Of a stretch of 64,000 bases of DNA, positions 45,067 through 58,224 are shown piece after piece. Positions within the stretch are counted from its first letter, which is position 1. Each line of letters opens with the position of its first letter. The notes below the pieces were generated by a model. The model did not search any database and had not been told where the DNA came from. It was given only the letters and a program-made list of their open reading frames with translations. Source of the stretch: Sthenelais limicola. Taxonomy: Eukaryota; Annelida; Polychaeta; Phyllodocida; Sigalionidae. Made by a program: the position numbers and the translations under genes. The stretch covers positions 57,556,986 to 57,620,985 of the forward strand of contig OW804097.1 of NCBI GenBank assembly GCA_942159475.1, read 5' to 3'.

Positions 45067-48000
45067 ACTAATATCCTTCATGTGACAGCCTCTCACATTT
45101 GATACCCCATTCTTTTTGTCTTTACATCGCCACCATGTCCAATTCTGCTGTTTTGTCATATACTAGTTAGTTATGGATCTGATTTAACCATATTCTGATA
45201 TAATTCGATAGAAAACCCATACAGAAATGTAAAGTTAATCCACATCAATTGTATATATAATGCAGACAACATAATACCCAGGTTTTCCCTGCCCATTGCA
45301 TGTGTGCATTAAGTGCTCATTGAAAACCCTTCAACAGCATCAACACATGCCAAATTTCATAACCTGGCCAGTGTATGTGCATTGGCAGGACTTCATGTTC
45401 ATTATATGTTCATTTAACATAAACTAATTCCAAAGCTGGGCATTATGTGTGGATTGAACTTCTATAAATAAAATTCTATAACATGCCCATTAGATGTGGA
45501 TTTACCAGTGCCAGTGGGTCAAGGAAAGGGAAGTTGGTTATGCATATAGGTCAGAATACAATTTCAAACAGTTGACAGTTGGCAGTTGAATGAATAACAT
45601 CATAGGACTTACTCTAACTTGAACTGACTCACTTTGGACCTTTACAGTTTTCTGCTGCTCACTCTGTTTGGATGACATTTAAAGGTCAAGCCTGAGTGAC
45701 AATTAACGCAGAGGATAACCAGGCCAGTATTACAGAAGTGATATTGAAGTAGGAAATGGCTCAGGTTGAGAGTGGTGCTACCTTAATTAGTGCTTTCAGA
45801 TAGACTGGTGTTCTCACTCACTAAAATGCACTATATGTGATAGTAGAACATTTTCAAGGATTGGATTAAAGGGGAACACTGGACTGGGTATAATGCGTTT
45901 TCAGACGTCGGCAAAAACTATAATATGATGTTCTGTACCTTGTTTTATGTTATTCACTCATTTATAAGTCACTGGGGAGGAATTGTTTGTGTTATAACTG
46001 GCTATTATCCAGAATGCTGACCACTACCATATTCCCAGAGTCCTATGTTAGAGTGACGTCAGCCAAGCACAGCAAAACTTCCGTCAGTCTGAAGGCAGTG
46101 TTATTGTATAGGCTGTTGTTCTACTATTTTGGTGCACTCAAATCACTTCTTTTCAACACTGCCTGACTGTGAGGCCCATGGATATTACACTAGAACTAAT
46201 AAGGAATGAAAAGGCCCTATGGATCTCTTCTATTACATTTTCAATGGAAGGATAAAGGAAGGTGCAAAGAATAAACTTCCTCCTCATTCCTGATCACTAC
46301 CAATTTGTTGTTGACTAGTCAGGTTGGCAGCAATGCATGCATTACTATGGAAAGCTATTTATATACATTATAAGATATATAAGTTGGGTTCATTAACATA
46401 TCCTATATTGAAAGAGTGTTACTACCTTTAGAGCTGAGCTACCCCTATTATATCATAAGGTCCTATCATTATTATATGTAATATTACCTCACAGGTATAT
46501 CTTGGAGTATGTTTGTTTATTCGGGAGGATCAGTCATGTGTTTATAAATGGCTTTCCATACAAAACCTAGAGTGGGCACTGTTTACTCTAAAAGTAAGTA
46601 GACCGTGACCACTGACTGACCAGCAGAACGGTAGTTAGCCAGCCCGTGTTAGTGTCATACATCTAGCACTATGGAAGTACCCAGAGCTAGCTTTGGGGAG
46701 AGCGGGACAGAAATTACTTGATTGATTCTGGCAATATCATTGCACAGAAATGCCTTATATGATGAAAGATACCAGTTATTAACCATACTTGAGCTGTACG
46801 ATCAGCAATTGTTCCAACCCAGTGTTTTACCTTAAGGCTTGGAATATGTTTATGGCTTACAAATATCATCAGTAAATACTAAGACTGTGGCAGAAGGTTA
46901 GAGCATGCAAGTTAGACAAGGTTAGACAAAGCAAAGCTTCTCTAAAGACATGTGGAACATTGAAGGTCATGTGACCTGGCCCATGTGTGTGCATTGAAGG
47001 ACCTGGCCCATGTGTGTGCATTGAAGGACCTGGCCCATGTGTGTGCATTGAAGGACCTGGCCCTGACCTGGTCACTGGGCCATCTTTTCCGTATGGGAAC
47101 ATATTGGGCTCCACGAAAATCCTAAAAACTGTGAGGAAAACCCATTTTTAATCTCATGGTTAAAGAATGAAGGCTAATTTAATGAAAAATGTCCTTAATT
47201 TTCAAATACGCTGGTGAGTAACTGAACACTCTTTTACTCTATCCTTTCTATGTTCTTACAGAACAATACTGGGCTAAAACCTGGATGTATTGTAATAAGG
47301 GGAAGAAGCATTACATTGAACCAGTAAGCCTGTGAATGTAGGCTACGGAAAGACAAAATTGCCTCTGATATCAAGGAAATAACAAGATTCATAGATTTCT
47401 CATCAAAGCAATTATAGTCTATCTGAGTACTTTTCAGTACTATCTTTCATTTTACCATCATTGAATATCATAATAGTCCTCAGTATAGATATAGTGCTTT
47501 GATTTCAGGAATATCCTTTTCTTATATGAATCAAATATGGGGACTCAGCTCCCTGCACTGTCTCAGATATTTACCCCCATGGATTTTTTATAATGATATG
47601 CCAACTGTTTCTGTTATTCATTCGTTCCTCAGTCATATTGAATGAAGGTAGGCCAGTTCTAGTCTTGAAATCCAAGGGAGAAACCTTTCATGAAGAGTAA
47701 AGATTATTTGACGATGGAAAGACAAATGGCTGTGGAAAGACAAATTTTCTTCATTTCAAACATATGCATCCTTGGTCCCATAACTTTGCCATTGATATTT
47801 ATACATGTTTTTCTAAGAACTAAATAATAAATGTTTTAACACTTTTTTACAAGTATAGACTTTAGATTATTCACTTAACAATCAGAATCATTATATTTCT
47901 TTTGCTATCATATTTTGTGGAGAATGAGTCATGAGTTTTTCAAAAAACAATAATAACAACCAGAAAGTGTTTGGTACTTACAGTTTAGCAGATTTTGAAT

Positions 48001-49847
48001 TCCTAAGCAGTTCTCTATGTATACTCTCTATACTACTCTATAGATGGCCTCAGAGAATGTCAAAGCAGGTGGCGATGTAAAGACAATCGTTTGTCTTTAC
48101 ATTCAAAGAGCATTTATTGATGTAGCTCCTCAGGGCAATCACACATTTTAAAACAGTTTTCAGGTGTGTTGAAGGGGTGCAGGGGGGACAATTTGATACC
48201 TGTATCAAACCTGCTCTATTGTTTATTAAAAAATGCGGAGCTATTTATTCTAGCGAGGTAAAGACAAATATTCTTTTACCACACCAGGGTTTCAAGTTCT
48301 TGCATCATCTTGTATCAAGGGTACCGTATTTCCTTGAAATACTGCTGGGCCTTGAATAACTGCCGGGTCTTGAATTAGCGCCGGGGTTGACTATGCTTTT
48401 CCCATGGAAATGCATTAAGTTCTGTATTTGAATTACCACTGGGTCTTGAATTACAGCCGGGTATAAATTTCTGGGTCATATATATATATGGTCAGTTCTC
48501 ACGAAATGAGGTCACTAGGAGCAATTTTGGGGTCAAATTTTAAAATAATTGAAACTACTAATCCTTTTCACCATAGATTATACACATGTTTAACAATCCA
48601 CATCGAAAATTGGGAACACTAATCTTAAAAATCTCTGCCTGTGGCAGCCAAAATAATTAAGGGAAAGCATAAATTGCCCTGTGTTGCGTTCCAACGCCCT
48701 TTGATGTAACATTGAAAGTGAGATCTTAAAAAAGAAAATCTTCTGTTTAATATGGGGTCATTAAGAATAGGTGATTAACTAAGAGAACGTCTGAAAATAC
48801 AATGTATTTATGTTTTGGGCAGATTTTATTAAGATAAATATTTCATGTTTATTTAGAGTTTTTCTTGGGTGTTGGAACGCAATAATTAGGTCTGATTTGG
48901 TATCTCTGCTTCCTGGCACTTCTGTGATCATTTCTTTTATTTCTAGGACCAGTAAATGTCAACCAAGGGTGAATTACCAATATTACCACTCAATTACCTA
49001 GTTCTGAACTAAATTGCCCTTCCACTGCAACCATCTTGCACAGGGCGTTGGAATACAACGTTGGCACTTTGATTTAGTCTGAAGAAGTCATAAATTATCC
49101 CTGGACGAGATGTGACCGACCCGCCCTCTGTGGGCGGATAAGCCCCTCTCTAAAATTAGTGACGTCACCCAACCCATCAGTGTCCACTCCCCATATAGAC
49201 ACGACCCATACTTATGGCCTTCTTTTTAACGTTTTCCCTGTAAGTGGCGACCTCTAATTCGTCTGAGAGAAACTTGACTTAGTTAGCTACCCTTTTGTCT
49301 GGAAAAACTACTGTGTTCATGGTCCAGAAATGCTGTTTTCAAAACATTCATGCACCCTCTATCTGTTGTCACTCACTCCTGCCATGTTTACATAGCTTCA
49401 ACCACCCAACAGCTATACCCTTACTATAGCCACTGCCACCCTTACATAACACCCACATAACACCCAGCTAGCTTGTTGACATGTAGGCTATTTATAGGGT
49501 GGGTTTTGTAGCCTACCCAACACGTTGGTGTTGTGTAGGCTACATTATTTGATACTAAATCAAATGGATATTGTAGGTAGGAGGGGTAGAGACAGGGTGG
49601 GTGGGTGGGACGATCTTTTATTTTTAAATATAAAAACAATCTAAAAGCGTTCAGATCTGGTGAAATATAACCAATTTACTTCCCACAAATAAATGTCTTG
49701 CTGCGGTAATTTTCTGGACAAAATTCTAAAAATCATGGCATAAACCTTTTTATTATATGCGCATGCTATATGAGAGGTGCTATAAGTGGGGTGCTATAAA
49801 AATATTCATGTAGGACGCGTCCTATAAAACTGTAGTTGTCTAAAAAG
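45067..49847. other. Intergenic region without recognised genes
   Basis: AT-rich DNA. A 27-bp minisatellite lies at 46973-47062, a short hairpin ATGTAAAGACAA/TTGTCTTTACAT at 48075-48102, and the ATATATGGTCAGTTCTCACGAAAT motif at 48480 is repeated in part near 44893 and inverted near 61075. Some ORFs of about 60-80 codons show no coding features. Confidence 0.6.
46973..47062. repeat. 27-bp minisatellite, three full units
   Basis: GACCTGGCCCATGTGTGTGC starts at 46973, 47000 and 47027 and a fourth partial unit follows. The His/Gly/Pro repeat ORF on the minus strand is a by-product. Confidence 0.9.
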
Positions 49848-50474
49848 AGCTCTGCTGGGGCACCTCTTGGACAACACCAGGTACAGTCTAAGCCCCGAAA
49901 CCTGGCAAGGGGAAGACTGCTGATGAAGCAGTTAAAAGGCAATGAGAAGCATGCGCAGCATGTATTACAATCACTGAACCTGCTACGGCTGACTGTTGGG
50001 AAAGGCTGACTGACGACTAGGAAAAGGCTAGTTGACAACTGGGAAAGACTAGCAGCACCAGGAGAGACTGGATTCAAATGGTGCAGCATTGGCTGGTGGG
50101 CTCTGCGGGCATGAAACACGGTCCGGAACACCCATGGGGCTGCACAGGAGATCAAGTTGTGGAATGCATCCAGAAATGGATGTGAAACAGACTAGGAGAC
50201 AAGCCTGGACCACACCACAGCACTTAAAGCCTAGACCACAATTTTTAAGGAATGCATTGTCTTGGAGGATAACATCTGGAATGACCTTAAATGTAGGTGG
50301 AACGGGGTCCACATATGGCACTGTCCCTGGAAGCCTGCAGTTGCTAAGTGGAGCCTGATCAGCTCTGATGGGCACCTCTTGATCAACACCAGGTACAGTC
50401 TAAGCCCTGAAACCTGGGAAGAACAAGACTGCTGATGAAGCTGACAAGGCAATGAGGCATGAATAGCATGTATT
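49848..50474. repeat. Direct repeat pair (about 115 bp) 510 bp apart
   Basis: AGCTCTG(C/A)TGGG, CACCTCTTG, CAACACCAGGTACAGTCTAA and GACTGCTGATGAAGC occur in the same order at 49848-49972 and 50361-50474. The spacer has no long conserved ORF. It may be two copies of one repeat or the ends of a small element. Confidence 0.8.
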
Positions 50475-51538
50475 TCTATATGATTAATGATCATCAACTT
50501 TTATCTGTTCACAATTCAAATCTGATACTTTATGATTAATGCTATTTTGTGATCATTAAATGTTGAATAACATATCTTAAAAGTCCAAACGTTCAATAAG
50601 CAATTGTCAGTGATCCAGAAGATGACGAAGAGCTGGGTCACCCACCAAGGCCCATAACTTTGTACTCTACATACTCGAATCTATGTCCAAAATTTAGTCT
50701 TTTATTAATTAACCCTATAAATTGTTGTAGGATGGGTTTGGGGTGTTATGTCAGTCTTGGGGTATACACATTTGTCAAGCTCATCCCAGAGATATTTTAA
50801 TGAAGGAGAGGTAGAATAAGCTATGCCATCCATATTGGGGTCTTATTCTGCCCAGCGATTTGTGAAGTGAGAAGCCAATTTGTTCATCTACTAGCTCTAC
50901 TTGTTAGCATTTATGTCCCTTGAGAGATCAGAATCTATTGTAGAAGGTTTTGCATGAAGCAGGAATAAACAAGGTGATATGGTAACAACCTGATTTATTA
51001 TGAACCAGATTTAACATGCAGATACAATACCATATATTTATACTCAAAATACAGACCTAAAACTTGTCTAAGCGATTCATAGGCGAGTCATTAAGTGATT
51101 TGTGATAAAATACCAGAATCAGAACAGAACAAGATAATAGGGAAAATTAGATAATTTACATAGTTTTCATAAACCTAATCATTGCACTAATCGTGTTTCA
51201 ACATAATATAGCAGGTATACAAAAAACAGTGAAGTCAGAGGTATAGGTACCTATATCTGGACTGTTCCTTGTTGGTCATCTTGACAAGTTGATGAACACT
51301 CAAGATATAAACTCAAGGAAATTGTCAGGAGATGCATATGCACAGAATACTTTTTCTTTGAATAAATTACCATGGTTAAATAGTTTGTCATATCAAGAAT
51401 CACCAGCAAAACTTGAGCAAGCTACAATAAAAATGTATTCTTATTTTGTCCAGTATCATGTTGGCCACACAGCTCAACATGCTTTATCATACAGAGAGGA
51501 ATGTGAAAGGCTGTATCAGCTGCAAATAATGAATTTTG
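50475..51538. other. 3' flank of the transporter gene
   Basis: No gene seen. AATAAA on the minus strand at 50994-50999 is a likely poly(A) signal 540 bases after the transporter stop. The plus-strand ORF at 51289-51588 overlaps the transporter exon antisense and has no support. Confidence 0.5.
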
Positions 51539-52551
51539 TTACAACTTTGTATCATGCACTACTTCTATGCTTTCTTGTCTTTCTTTAATACCACTATAAC
51601 GAATGAATATTATAAAAATAAGATAAATGATTGTTATTGCAATAGAATAGCCCAGCATTATGTATAAAAGATTTAAAGAATTTCTTTGGAACAGTACTCC
51701 GGTGAAAGATAAAAACACAAAATCCCACACAGCAGTTGAAAAAAAGGCAAATGCATTCATGGGGGCATTCATTTTTATGTAATAGTTGGCCCAAGCCATG
51801 AAGGCTGGCTGGAACGTGGCGATAGTTGTTGCCAATAATGAAGAACAGACCCACACTGCAACAGAGCTAGCAGGCAATGTGACAAAAACAATGGCAGTTA
51901 CAAGTTGCGCAACTACAGCAACAGAAATAATGGACCAGAGTGGCATCCAAAAGCTTAAAAGTGAGCATAATCCCCTTGTAGATGTATAGCAGATCCATAT
52001 TGTGGACTCTAATGTAGCGGCTGTTGTGACTGACATCTTAACATCACTCTCTACCACAAATGCAAAGAGGAACTGTCCTATTGCTCTTTCAGCACCAATA
52101 GGTAAGCCCCAAAGGAAAAATAAAAGTACTGACAAAATAATGTGAAGATAAAAATACTCTCTTTTTGAAAGCAGTTTCAGTTTTTTAACCATTCCTTTGA
52201 ATTCAAATTTCTGGTTGTCATTTTTTGGCTTTTGACTGTTTGCTTTTGATTCTTTGATTGAGATGATCTGGAATATGATGAATAAGAAGGAAAGTGCACT
52301 TGTAGTCCCACCTATGATTGCATATGGAATTTCTATTTGTTCTGTCATGGAGGAATTGGAAGAGTGACTATATTCTTCATAAGATCGATTGTGGACGATG
52401 GATTGAAGAACTTCACTATGGAAATCATTTGGTAGGAAGGGTTGTGCAATTTGTGGTGCAATTATTGCACCTATTCCATAGCAGAAATGTGCAATGAATA
52501 ATGAAGGGGCTGCCTTCTTCTTCCAGATAAATACTAGGGCAGTGGCAACAC
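51539..52551 (-). CDS. Transporter exon 3 with stop
   Basis: 1013 bases after CCTTACAG, open for 337 codons to TAA (plus-strand 51539-51541). Encodes most membrane helices, including Trp-Gly-Leu-Pro-Ile-Gly and a Phe-Gln-Pro-Ala-Phe helix. Confidence 0.85.
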
Positions 52552-54713
52552 CTGTAAGGAAAGCATATTCACTTCTTACAATCATTGTATTAGTTGATAA
52601 GAACATTGCTTACTTATTTGATATATATTTATGATAGTTGATAAGAACATTGTTTACTTTGATATATATTTATATATATATTTGATATAATATCAATGTT
52701 GGAAACTCAAAATCACATTCATACCTAACATTTTGGATAACTTTATTAAATGAGTGAAAGTCAAAATACTCACATACAAATATGATGCCCTTGGCTAGCC
52801 CATCAATGAATAACAAGGTAGAAAGTGATGGTACATTTGATACCCATGGCACTGCAACAGTAGTGCTTCCAGCAGCAAGTAACGATGTAACTATCAAAAT
52901 GTTTAACTTGTCCTTCCACTTATTCCCTATGAGGCCAGCAAAGAGAGAACCAAACAGGAATCCAACACCTCGAGCAACCAATGCTTTTGATACTCCATCA
53001 TAATTGCTGTTAATCCTTTCCTTCAAATAAGGGAGTGTTGTTGATGTGACTTCTGAGTACATGGCCTTTCAAAAACGGTAGAAATACAATAGATATATCT
53101 TTTGCTTAGGATATGGTACTGCTAATGATGTGAAAATAAAAGCTGCATTCTCAGTTAATACATGTATGTTTATCAAAAACTAATAATTGTACTTCGTTTT
53201 CCTATCCATCTAAACATCATTTGAAAATCCTTTGCTATGCGGCCTTTGCTATGAGTCCTTTGCTATAAAGCACTGAACTGAACTGAACTGAACTTCAACA
53301 AGATATTGAGGATAGGCATACATGGGTAATTGTTCTCTATATTTAACCCTATTTATTATCATATGATCAAAATAACAGCAAAGAATAAGGATGCATTATA
53401 AATTTTGTTAAATTTTAAGTATGAAATTAAAGTTATATCAGCTCATACCATTACAAAGATACCAAGCTATATATAACAAAAATATCAATATGTGTGTATG
53501 TATACATGTATGTATGTATTATATATAATAAATATATGTAGAGATATATGGTTATAAGACCCATTGAGATTATTTTTGGAGTCGATGTCACGAATTTAAA
53601 TTCTAAAATAATAAACTGGATTATTCTCCAGGTAAAATCATTTATATATAGACAGAAGTTGTTTGCCAAAGGTAACATTGACATTTTGGCCACAATGTAT
53701 GAACTTCGTATGAGATGTAATGTTGTTATATATGCCTTCGATTTTAAGAAAATTAGTGGTGAGGAAAAAAAAATATGGCGGCGTGTAGTCGAAGGTATCA
53801 CAGAATACATTGAGGTGCTGAAAGGCTGAAATTTTATTCTTCCTAACTACCATATTATGCATATATGTCTTTAGAATTGTAGAAGCCCAGACGGCAGGTT
53901 ACAGTAAATAAAGTCATTTGTAAAAACAAAAAAAAACAAAAAATATATGTACACACATCAAAATTTCAATATATAGCTAGACTATATACTACGTTTGTTC
54001 GAAATACAAGGGTGAGGTGTGCACAATCCAGCAGAGAACCACCAACTGCTGCAAAAGTTATAAATACTTTGACTTTTCATTCCACCCTATATATCAAGGT
54101 AAATGTGTCAGGATCCGGTACTCAGGCTGTGCACCATTATGCAATTCTTTCGAATATAGAGCTCAATCTACCAAACGTGGATTCTCTCAAGCGATACATG
54201 GCCCAGATGACAAGAATGGAGTATTCTGGCTTAAGACCCGTTAAAGATTGAGCCGAAAATGCGTGATGCTAGCTAAAAATGGTCCTTCAGGCTAAATGGT
54301 TACGCCTTTTCTATATTTACCAAAAATGCATTTCAAATTGTAATGATTGAAACGTGTTATTATATTTGGTCCAAAATGAAAGCTCAAAATGAGTAGGATC
54401 TACTTTTAAATGAACTTAGATAAATAGAAAGACATCAGTCAATTAATTTATAAACAGCATTCTGAGTGATTAACTAATACCACTTCCGCTCTACTTGACT
54501 GAACCAAACCACTAGATTAAAGTTTAGCATATTATTAATGACTTTCACTGTCTCATAAATAGCTATAAATGATTTAAAGAAAGGTCTGAAGTCACTCTAA
54601 AGCAGACTTACCACACAGATCCGGATTAAAACAAGCCAAGCTGTCATGAAAATATTAAACAAAAGGTTCCTCCTAACGTCCATTGCTTTGCCTCTTTTAA
54701 AATACTGCTTCAT
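51539..54713 (-). CDS. MFS sugar transporter, MFSD4 / sodium-dependent glucose transporter 1-like (3 exons)
   Basis: Exons 54612-54713, 52774-53065 and 51539-52551 join in phase to 1407 bases, 468 residues, a little shorter than MFSD4 proteins. Exon 1 gives a short basic N-terminus and helix 1. Exon 2 has the Gly-Phe-Leu-Phe-Gly-Ser-Leu motif of helix 2 and the following loop with Lys. The exon 2-3 junction falls in helix 4, before a Trp-Lys-Lys-Lys loop and the Phe-X-Tyr-Gly-Ile-Gly-Ala helix typical of MFSD4. A large Ser/Asn-rich external loop and a Lys-rich cytoplasmic loop separate the two halves; about 11-12 membrane segments are expected. Likely moves a sugar across the plasma membrane, perhaps with Na+. 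No lesion was seen. The exact substrate cannot be told. Confidence 0.8.
52774..53065 (-). CDS. Transporter exon 2
   Basis: 292 bases. The acceptor TTTTTGAAAG is weak but gives phase agreement with exon 1; the donor is GTGAGT. The 222-bp intron to exon 3 holds an imperfect tandem duplication of about 43 bases (52591-52673). Confidence 0.75.
54612..54713 (-). CDS. Transporter exon 1
   Basis: 34 codons from ATG 54713-54711 to a GTAAGT donor, phase 0. Encodes a basic N-terminus then a hydrophobic helix. A TACAG just upstream could be the acceptor of a 5' UTR intron. Confidence 0.65.
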
Positions 54714-56565
54714 TCCACGACTGTAGGTGAATGAGGCATTCCTCAGTCAAAGATGTTACATGATCAGGGTCATAAATTCTGAATGGTCGTTTGGGCGTCC
54801 ATGTGTGAAGGCAGACATTATATATATGTATACATATTAATTTGATACACGCCTTCTAGTGACAGTAATTTAGATCTGATTCTGCAAACTATCTAACATG
54901 GGGTCAACTATGTGGCGGGTTGCCCGGGAAAACACATTTATTCCGCTATATTAAGGTTGTAACACCTTCTCCCTATGACCTTTGTTTCATTATCCGCTAT
55001 TTTACCTTTGCTTAGAATTCGATTAGCCTATTATTCGATAATGTATCACTATTCTTAGACTGAACCGATGATTGTTTTATAAATTAACCAAATCTCTACA
55101 TTCTGCAATACTGGAAGTAACATTCTTTTGTTTAACTATTACATGCATACTGTATTTTAGAATTTTGAGAGACCTACCTGATAAGTAGTAAGTTGAATTA
55201 AAGTTATAATATTTTCGAGGCAACTCGAGGGGCTCTGGTGTTGGACGACACATGCCCACAATTTATATTTTGCCATGGTAGAAAGCACATATGGGTGAAG
55301 TAGCAAATTTGCTGTAATAAGTAAATAGATACCAGGAAAAGAGCTAGCAGAACACGTGTCTTGCTCTCGATCTTGTCTTGAAACCATGTCAACGTTCACA
55401 CTTCACCAGGGTGAAATCGTCAGAAAATGTACAATTGACAACTCTACACATTTATTAAATTAGGCTAAAAATAGTATAACTTTAGCAATATCTGAGCATG
55501 CTATTATTTGATGTTGCGTTAATTAAAAAATTCGGTTGTGTCGAACTGTGCTTTGAACTTGATCTCGGTCCTAAATCTGGAATATTTGAAAAAATAGGTG
55601 AAGGCGAATTTTGCAATTTATGGTGACTTCACACTTTAGTCTACTCGGCCACCCTGTATGATTGAGACCATCAATGAAAAGAAGTGATAGAGAAAATACA
55701 AAAAATAATGGAGTCCTTACCTACCTGGAAATATTACCTGGAAACAAACCGAGAGGTTTCTTTGCTTAAATGTTTTTTCAGGTGCATTTCACATGAAAGA
55801 ATTAGTTTGGAATTGTCATTCAGATAATTCCGCATCCATGTGGCGGGAGGCGGGACCTCCCAACACTAGACGTCAATACACCAGCAACACATCCTTCTAA
55901 AGTCTGTTTGGACCTATCATTACAGTGTCCTATCATGAACTAATGTTAATCGAAAGGGATATTGTAGAGTACATGGGGGACCGCCAATATGGACGCCTTA
56001 GAACAACCTTCTGATTTTGGCATGAAACTTATTTGTGACTACAAAGTCGTTTCGTTGTTCCAATCTCAGTGCCAGATCTTACCATTGATTTCCCGCTCAG
56101 CCCCTTTTAACATCTTAAAAACATTAAACGGTGACGTTTTTCAGTGTCAGCCTCCACAAAGGACCATCTGACTACATTTGACATTTCCTACCATGAACAT
56201 GACATTTGCGAAAATCAACATAACATCTCTACATTATGAATGAAATCAATTTAATGATTCCGCTTCCTGTATTGTATTCACAGTAACCTGAATGTAAAAC
56301 TTAACAACCACAATTAACCTTTAGACATTTTCCGTTTCGTTTTCCTTTCTTCCGCCAGTACACTATCTAACATCTAAATTAACCACGTAGTAAATATTCA
56401 TAAACACATTTACATCGTGTTAAATTATAATAACATTTTGGAGTCGGAGTTTTGAGGGGTTTTTTTCCCTTTTTTTTTTTTTTAGAAAATTAGCCTAGCT
56501 GGAAGTCATAAAGTGTTAGCAAGATACAACTTTCCACAATGATATCTTGTCAAAAGATTTGTCTC
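54714..56565. other. Upstream of the transporter, no gene recognised
   Basis: Minus-strand donor-like sites (GTAGGT at 55178-55183 and near 55724-55732) may belong to 5' UTR exons of the transporter. No coding exon could be supported. Confidence 0.4.
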
Positions 56566-56569
56566 TTAA

Positions 56570-57729
56570 AGTGGGGTCTCCACTGGCTGTGGTAAGCTCT
56601 GCGGTAAGCCTTGCGATACAAAATCAGGGTTTTTTCTCAAGCGCAGTTCATGTGCTGACCAACCGTAGCAGTGGAGACCTGTTCTGCAGTTGTATCTGCG
56701 GTTGGATTACGGTTGAATTGCGACTAAAAATGGGAGTTTCTGGAATATTTTCTGCGATTGAAGGACCTCTGCGATGTGACTAGGACTCTACTGAATGGGT
56801 TGCGATTGCGAATTCGTGATGGGGACCTTTTTTGCGGTAGGTAGCTCATGCTTTATTTAATCCAGGGCTTTGTTACCAATTACATTTTCATTCAAGTTTA
56901 GCTAAATAAGTGTGTGCTTACGTCAGGTTAAGAATCATTATTAATTTTTCTTTTTTAATTTCATTTCAGGCCAATAACATATTTAGTATAGATTCAATCG
57001 AAAAACGAAATAATGCAGTACCCTAGCATGGAACGTAAAGGAACAGATCAAGGAAGATCACAGTTTACATATCATAAGTTACGATGAAGTCAGTCTGTTC
57101 AGTGCGTCTAGTTGAGAAACACATCTTCTACGACAGCATGAACAGAAAAAAATGAGTTTGGCTCTTCTCAATATATTGGACGACGTTTAATGAGACGATT
57201 ATCTTAACATAGTAGAGGAATTGCTTCGCTGTTATTCACATGAAAATAATAATCCATCTATAGCTGTGGGAATTGATGATATGAATGTAATATAATAACC
57301 TGGAAATATGACGTTAATATTCTGAATAATTTGACTGTATAGGCCTATCACTGTTGAACATTTCCTGCGATATTTGAGTTCATTTTTGAAACAAGTCAGA
57401 TAATATTGATAGTATTTAGACAGTTTAATTTAATTGGGAGCCCCTGTTGCCGTTAGTTTTCAATACCTATGAAAAAGTGATAAACTGACTAGGCAGACAT
57501 AGGGAGGTGCGGTGAAAAATGTCGTCTGCAACTTGCTTTCCCTTGACCAAGCGCGGGAAGGATATCCAGTCGCAGTCTCTATCGCACTCATGAGACCTAT
57601 GAATGACACTGCAGTAAGCAGTGCGTTTGGTCTGCGGCTCCGACGTAATATTGATAGAATCGCAGAGTTTGAAACGCAGACCAAGCAAAAACCAAACGCA
57701 GAGCTTACCGCAGCCAGTGGAGGCACCCC
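56570..57729. mobile_element. Non-autonomous TTAA-target DNA transposon, 1.16 kb
   Basis: TTAA flanks both ends (56566-56569 and 57730-57733). The left end AGTGGGGTCTCCACTGGCTG and the complement of the right end GGGGTGCCTCCACTGGCTG are terminal inverted repeats, continuing GGTAAGCTCTGCG on both sides. Further inward, both halves are rich in TGCGGT/TTTGCG-like motifs in opposite orientation. No transposase. TTAA targeting points to piggyBac or Kolobok machinery. Confidence 0.82.
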
Positions 57730-57900
57730 TTAACGCTGCATTCTCAGCTATTATGACCAGAACGATATGTTACCAAATTTCATAATATTATAAGTAATAG
57801 GACTGAATTCATCAATATTCTGTCTTGCGGGCAAATGTCTTTGATATGTGTTCAAAAGGAACGGAACAAAAAGTACACTGATAGACCCAACCTCGGTGAG

Positions 57901-58224
57901 TGACCGTTTTTTCTCAGGAATTCGCTGGCATCCAATTGCCAGGCACTGACCGAGAAAAAAACGGTCAGATTTTCAGTGACCGAAAAAAAACGGTCAGATT
58001 TTGGTGACCGAAAAAAAAAACGGTCATCACTTTTGGTGACCGAGAAAAAAAACGGTCATCACTTTTGGTGACCGAGAAAAAAAAACGGTCAGTGACCGAT
58101 AAATCCCAGTCATCTCAATGCTGACTGTTTTTTGCAGGGTGTTTTTTTTACCAATATTTGACCGTTTTTTTCGGTGGTAACCAAGGTTTGACCGTTATTT
58201 TTCAGTGGCCCTTTAACTTGACCG
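57901..58224. repeat. Array of GACCG-A(n)-CGGTC mini-hairpins
   Basis: TGACCG[A/G-rich A run]CGGTCA units start at about 57948, 57977, 58005, 58037 and 58069 with A tracts of 7-10, spaced 28-32 bases. After about 58110 the units turn to TGACCG followed by T tracts (58159, 58189, 58219). A T-type unit also starts the array at 57902. Each A-type unit can fold on itself, and A- and T-type units can pair with each other. Confidence 0.9.

Noticed and set aside
46973..47062. CRISPR-like array
   Set aside because: Units are contiguous without unique spacers, and the genome is an animal's; it is a minisatellite. The same applies to 43830-43950.
51289..51588. Plus-strand ORF of 99 codons
   Set aside because: Lies antisense to the transporter exon and its 3' UTR, with no coding features.
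54012..54251. Cys-containing ORFs in two overlapping frames, one with a spacing that recalls cystine-knot or VWC-type exons
   Set aside because: No splice acceptor with a pyrimidine tract, no partner exon, and both frames are equally open; not enough to call an exon.
55157..55399. Minus-strand ORFs as the first exon of the transporter
   Set aside because: The exon at 54612-54713 fits better (ATG, hydrophobic helix, phase 0 with GTAAGT). The 55 kb ORFs are at best 5' UTR.
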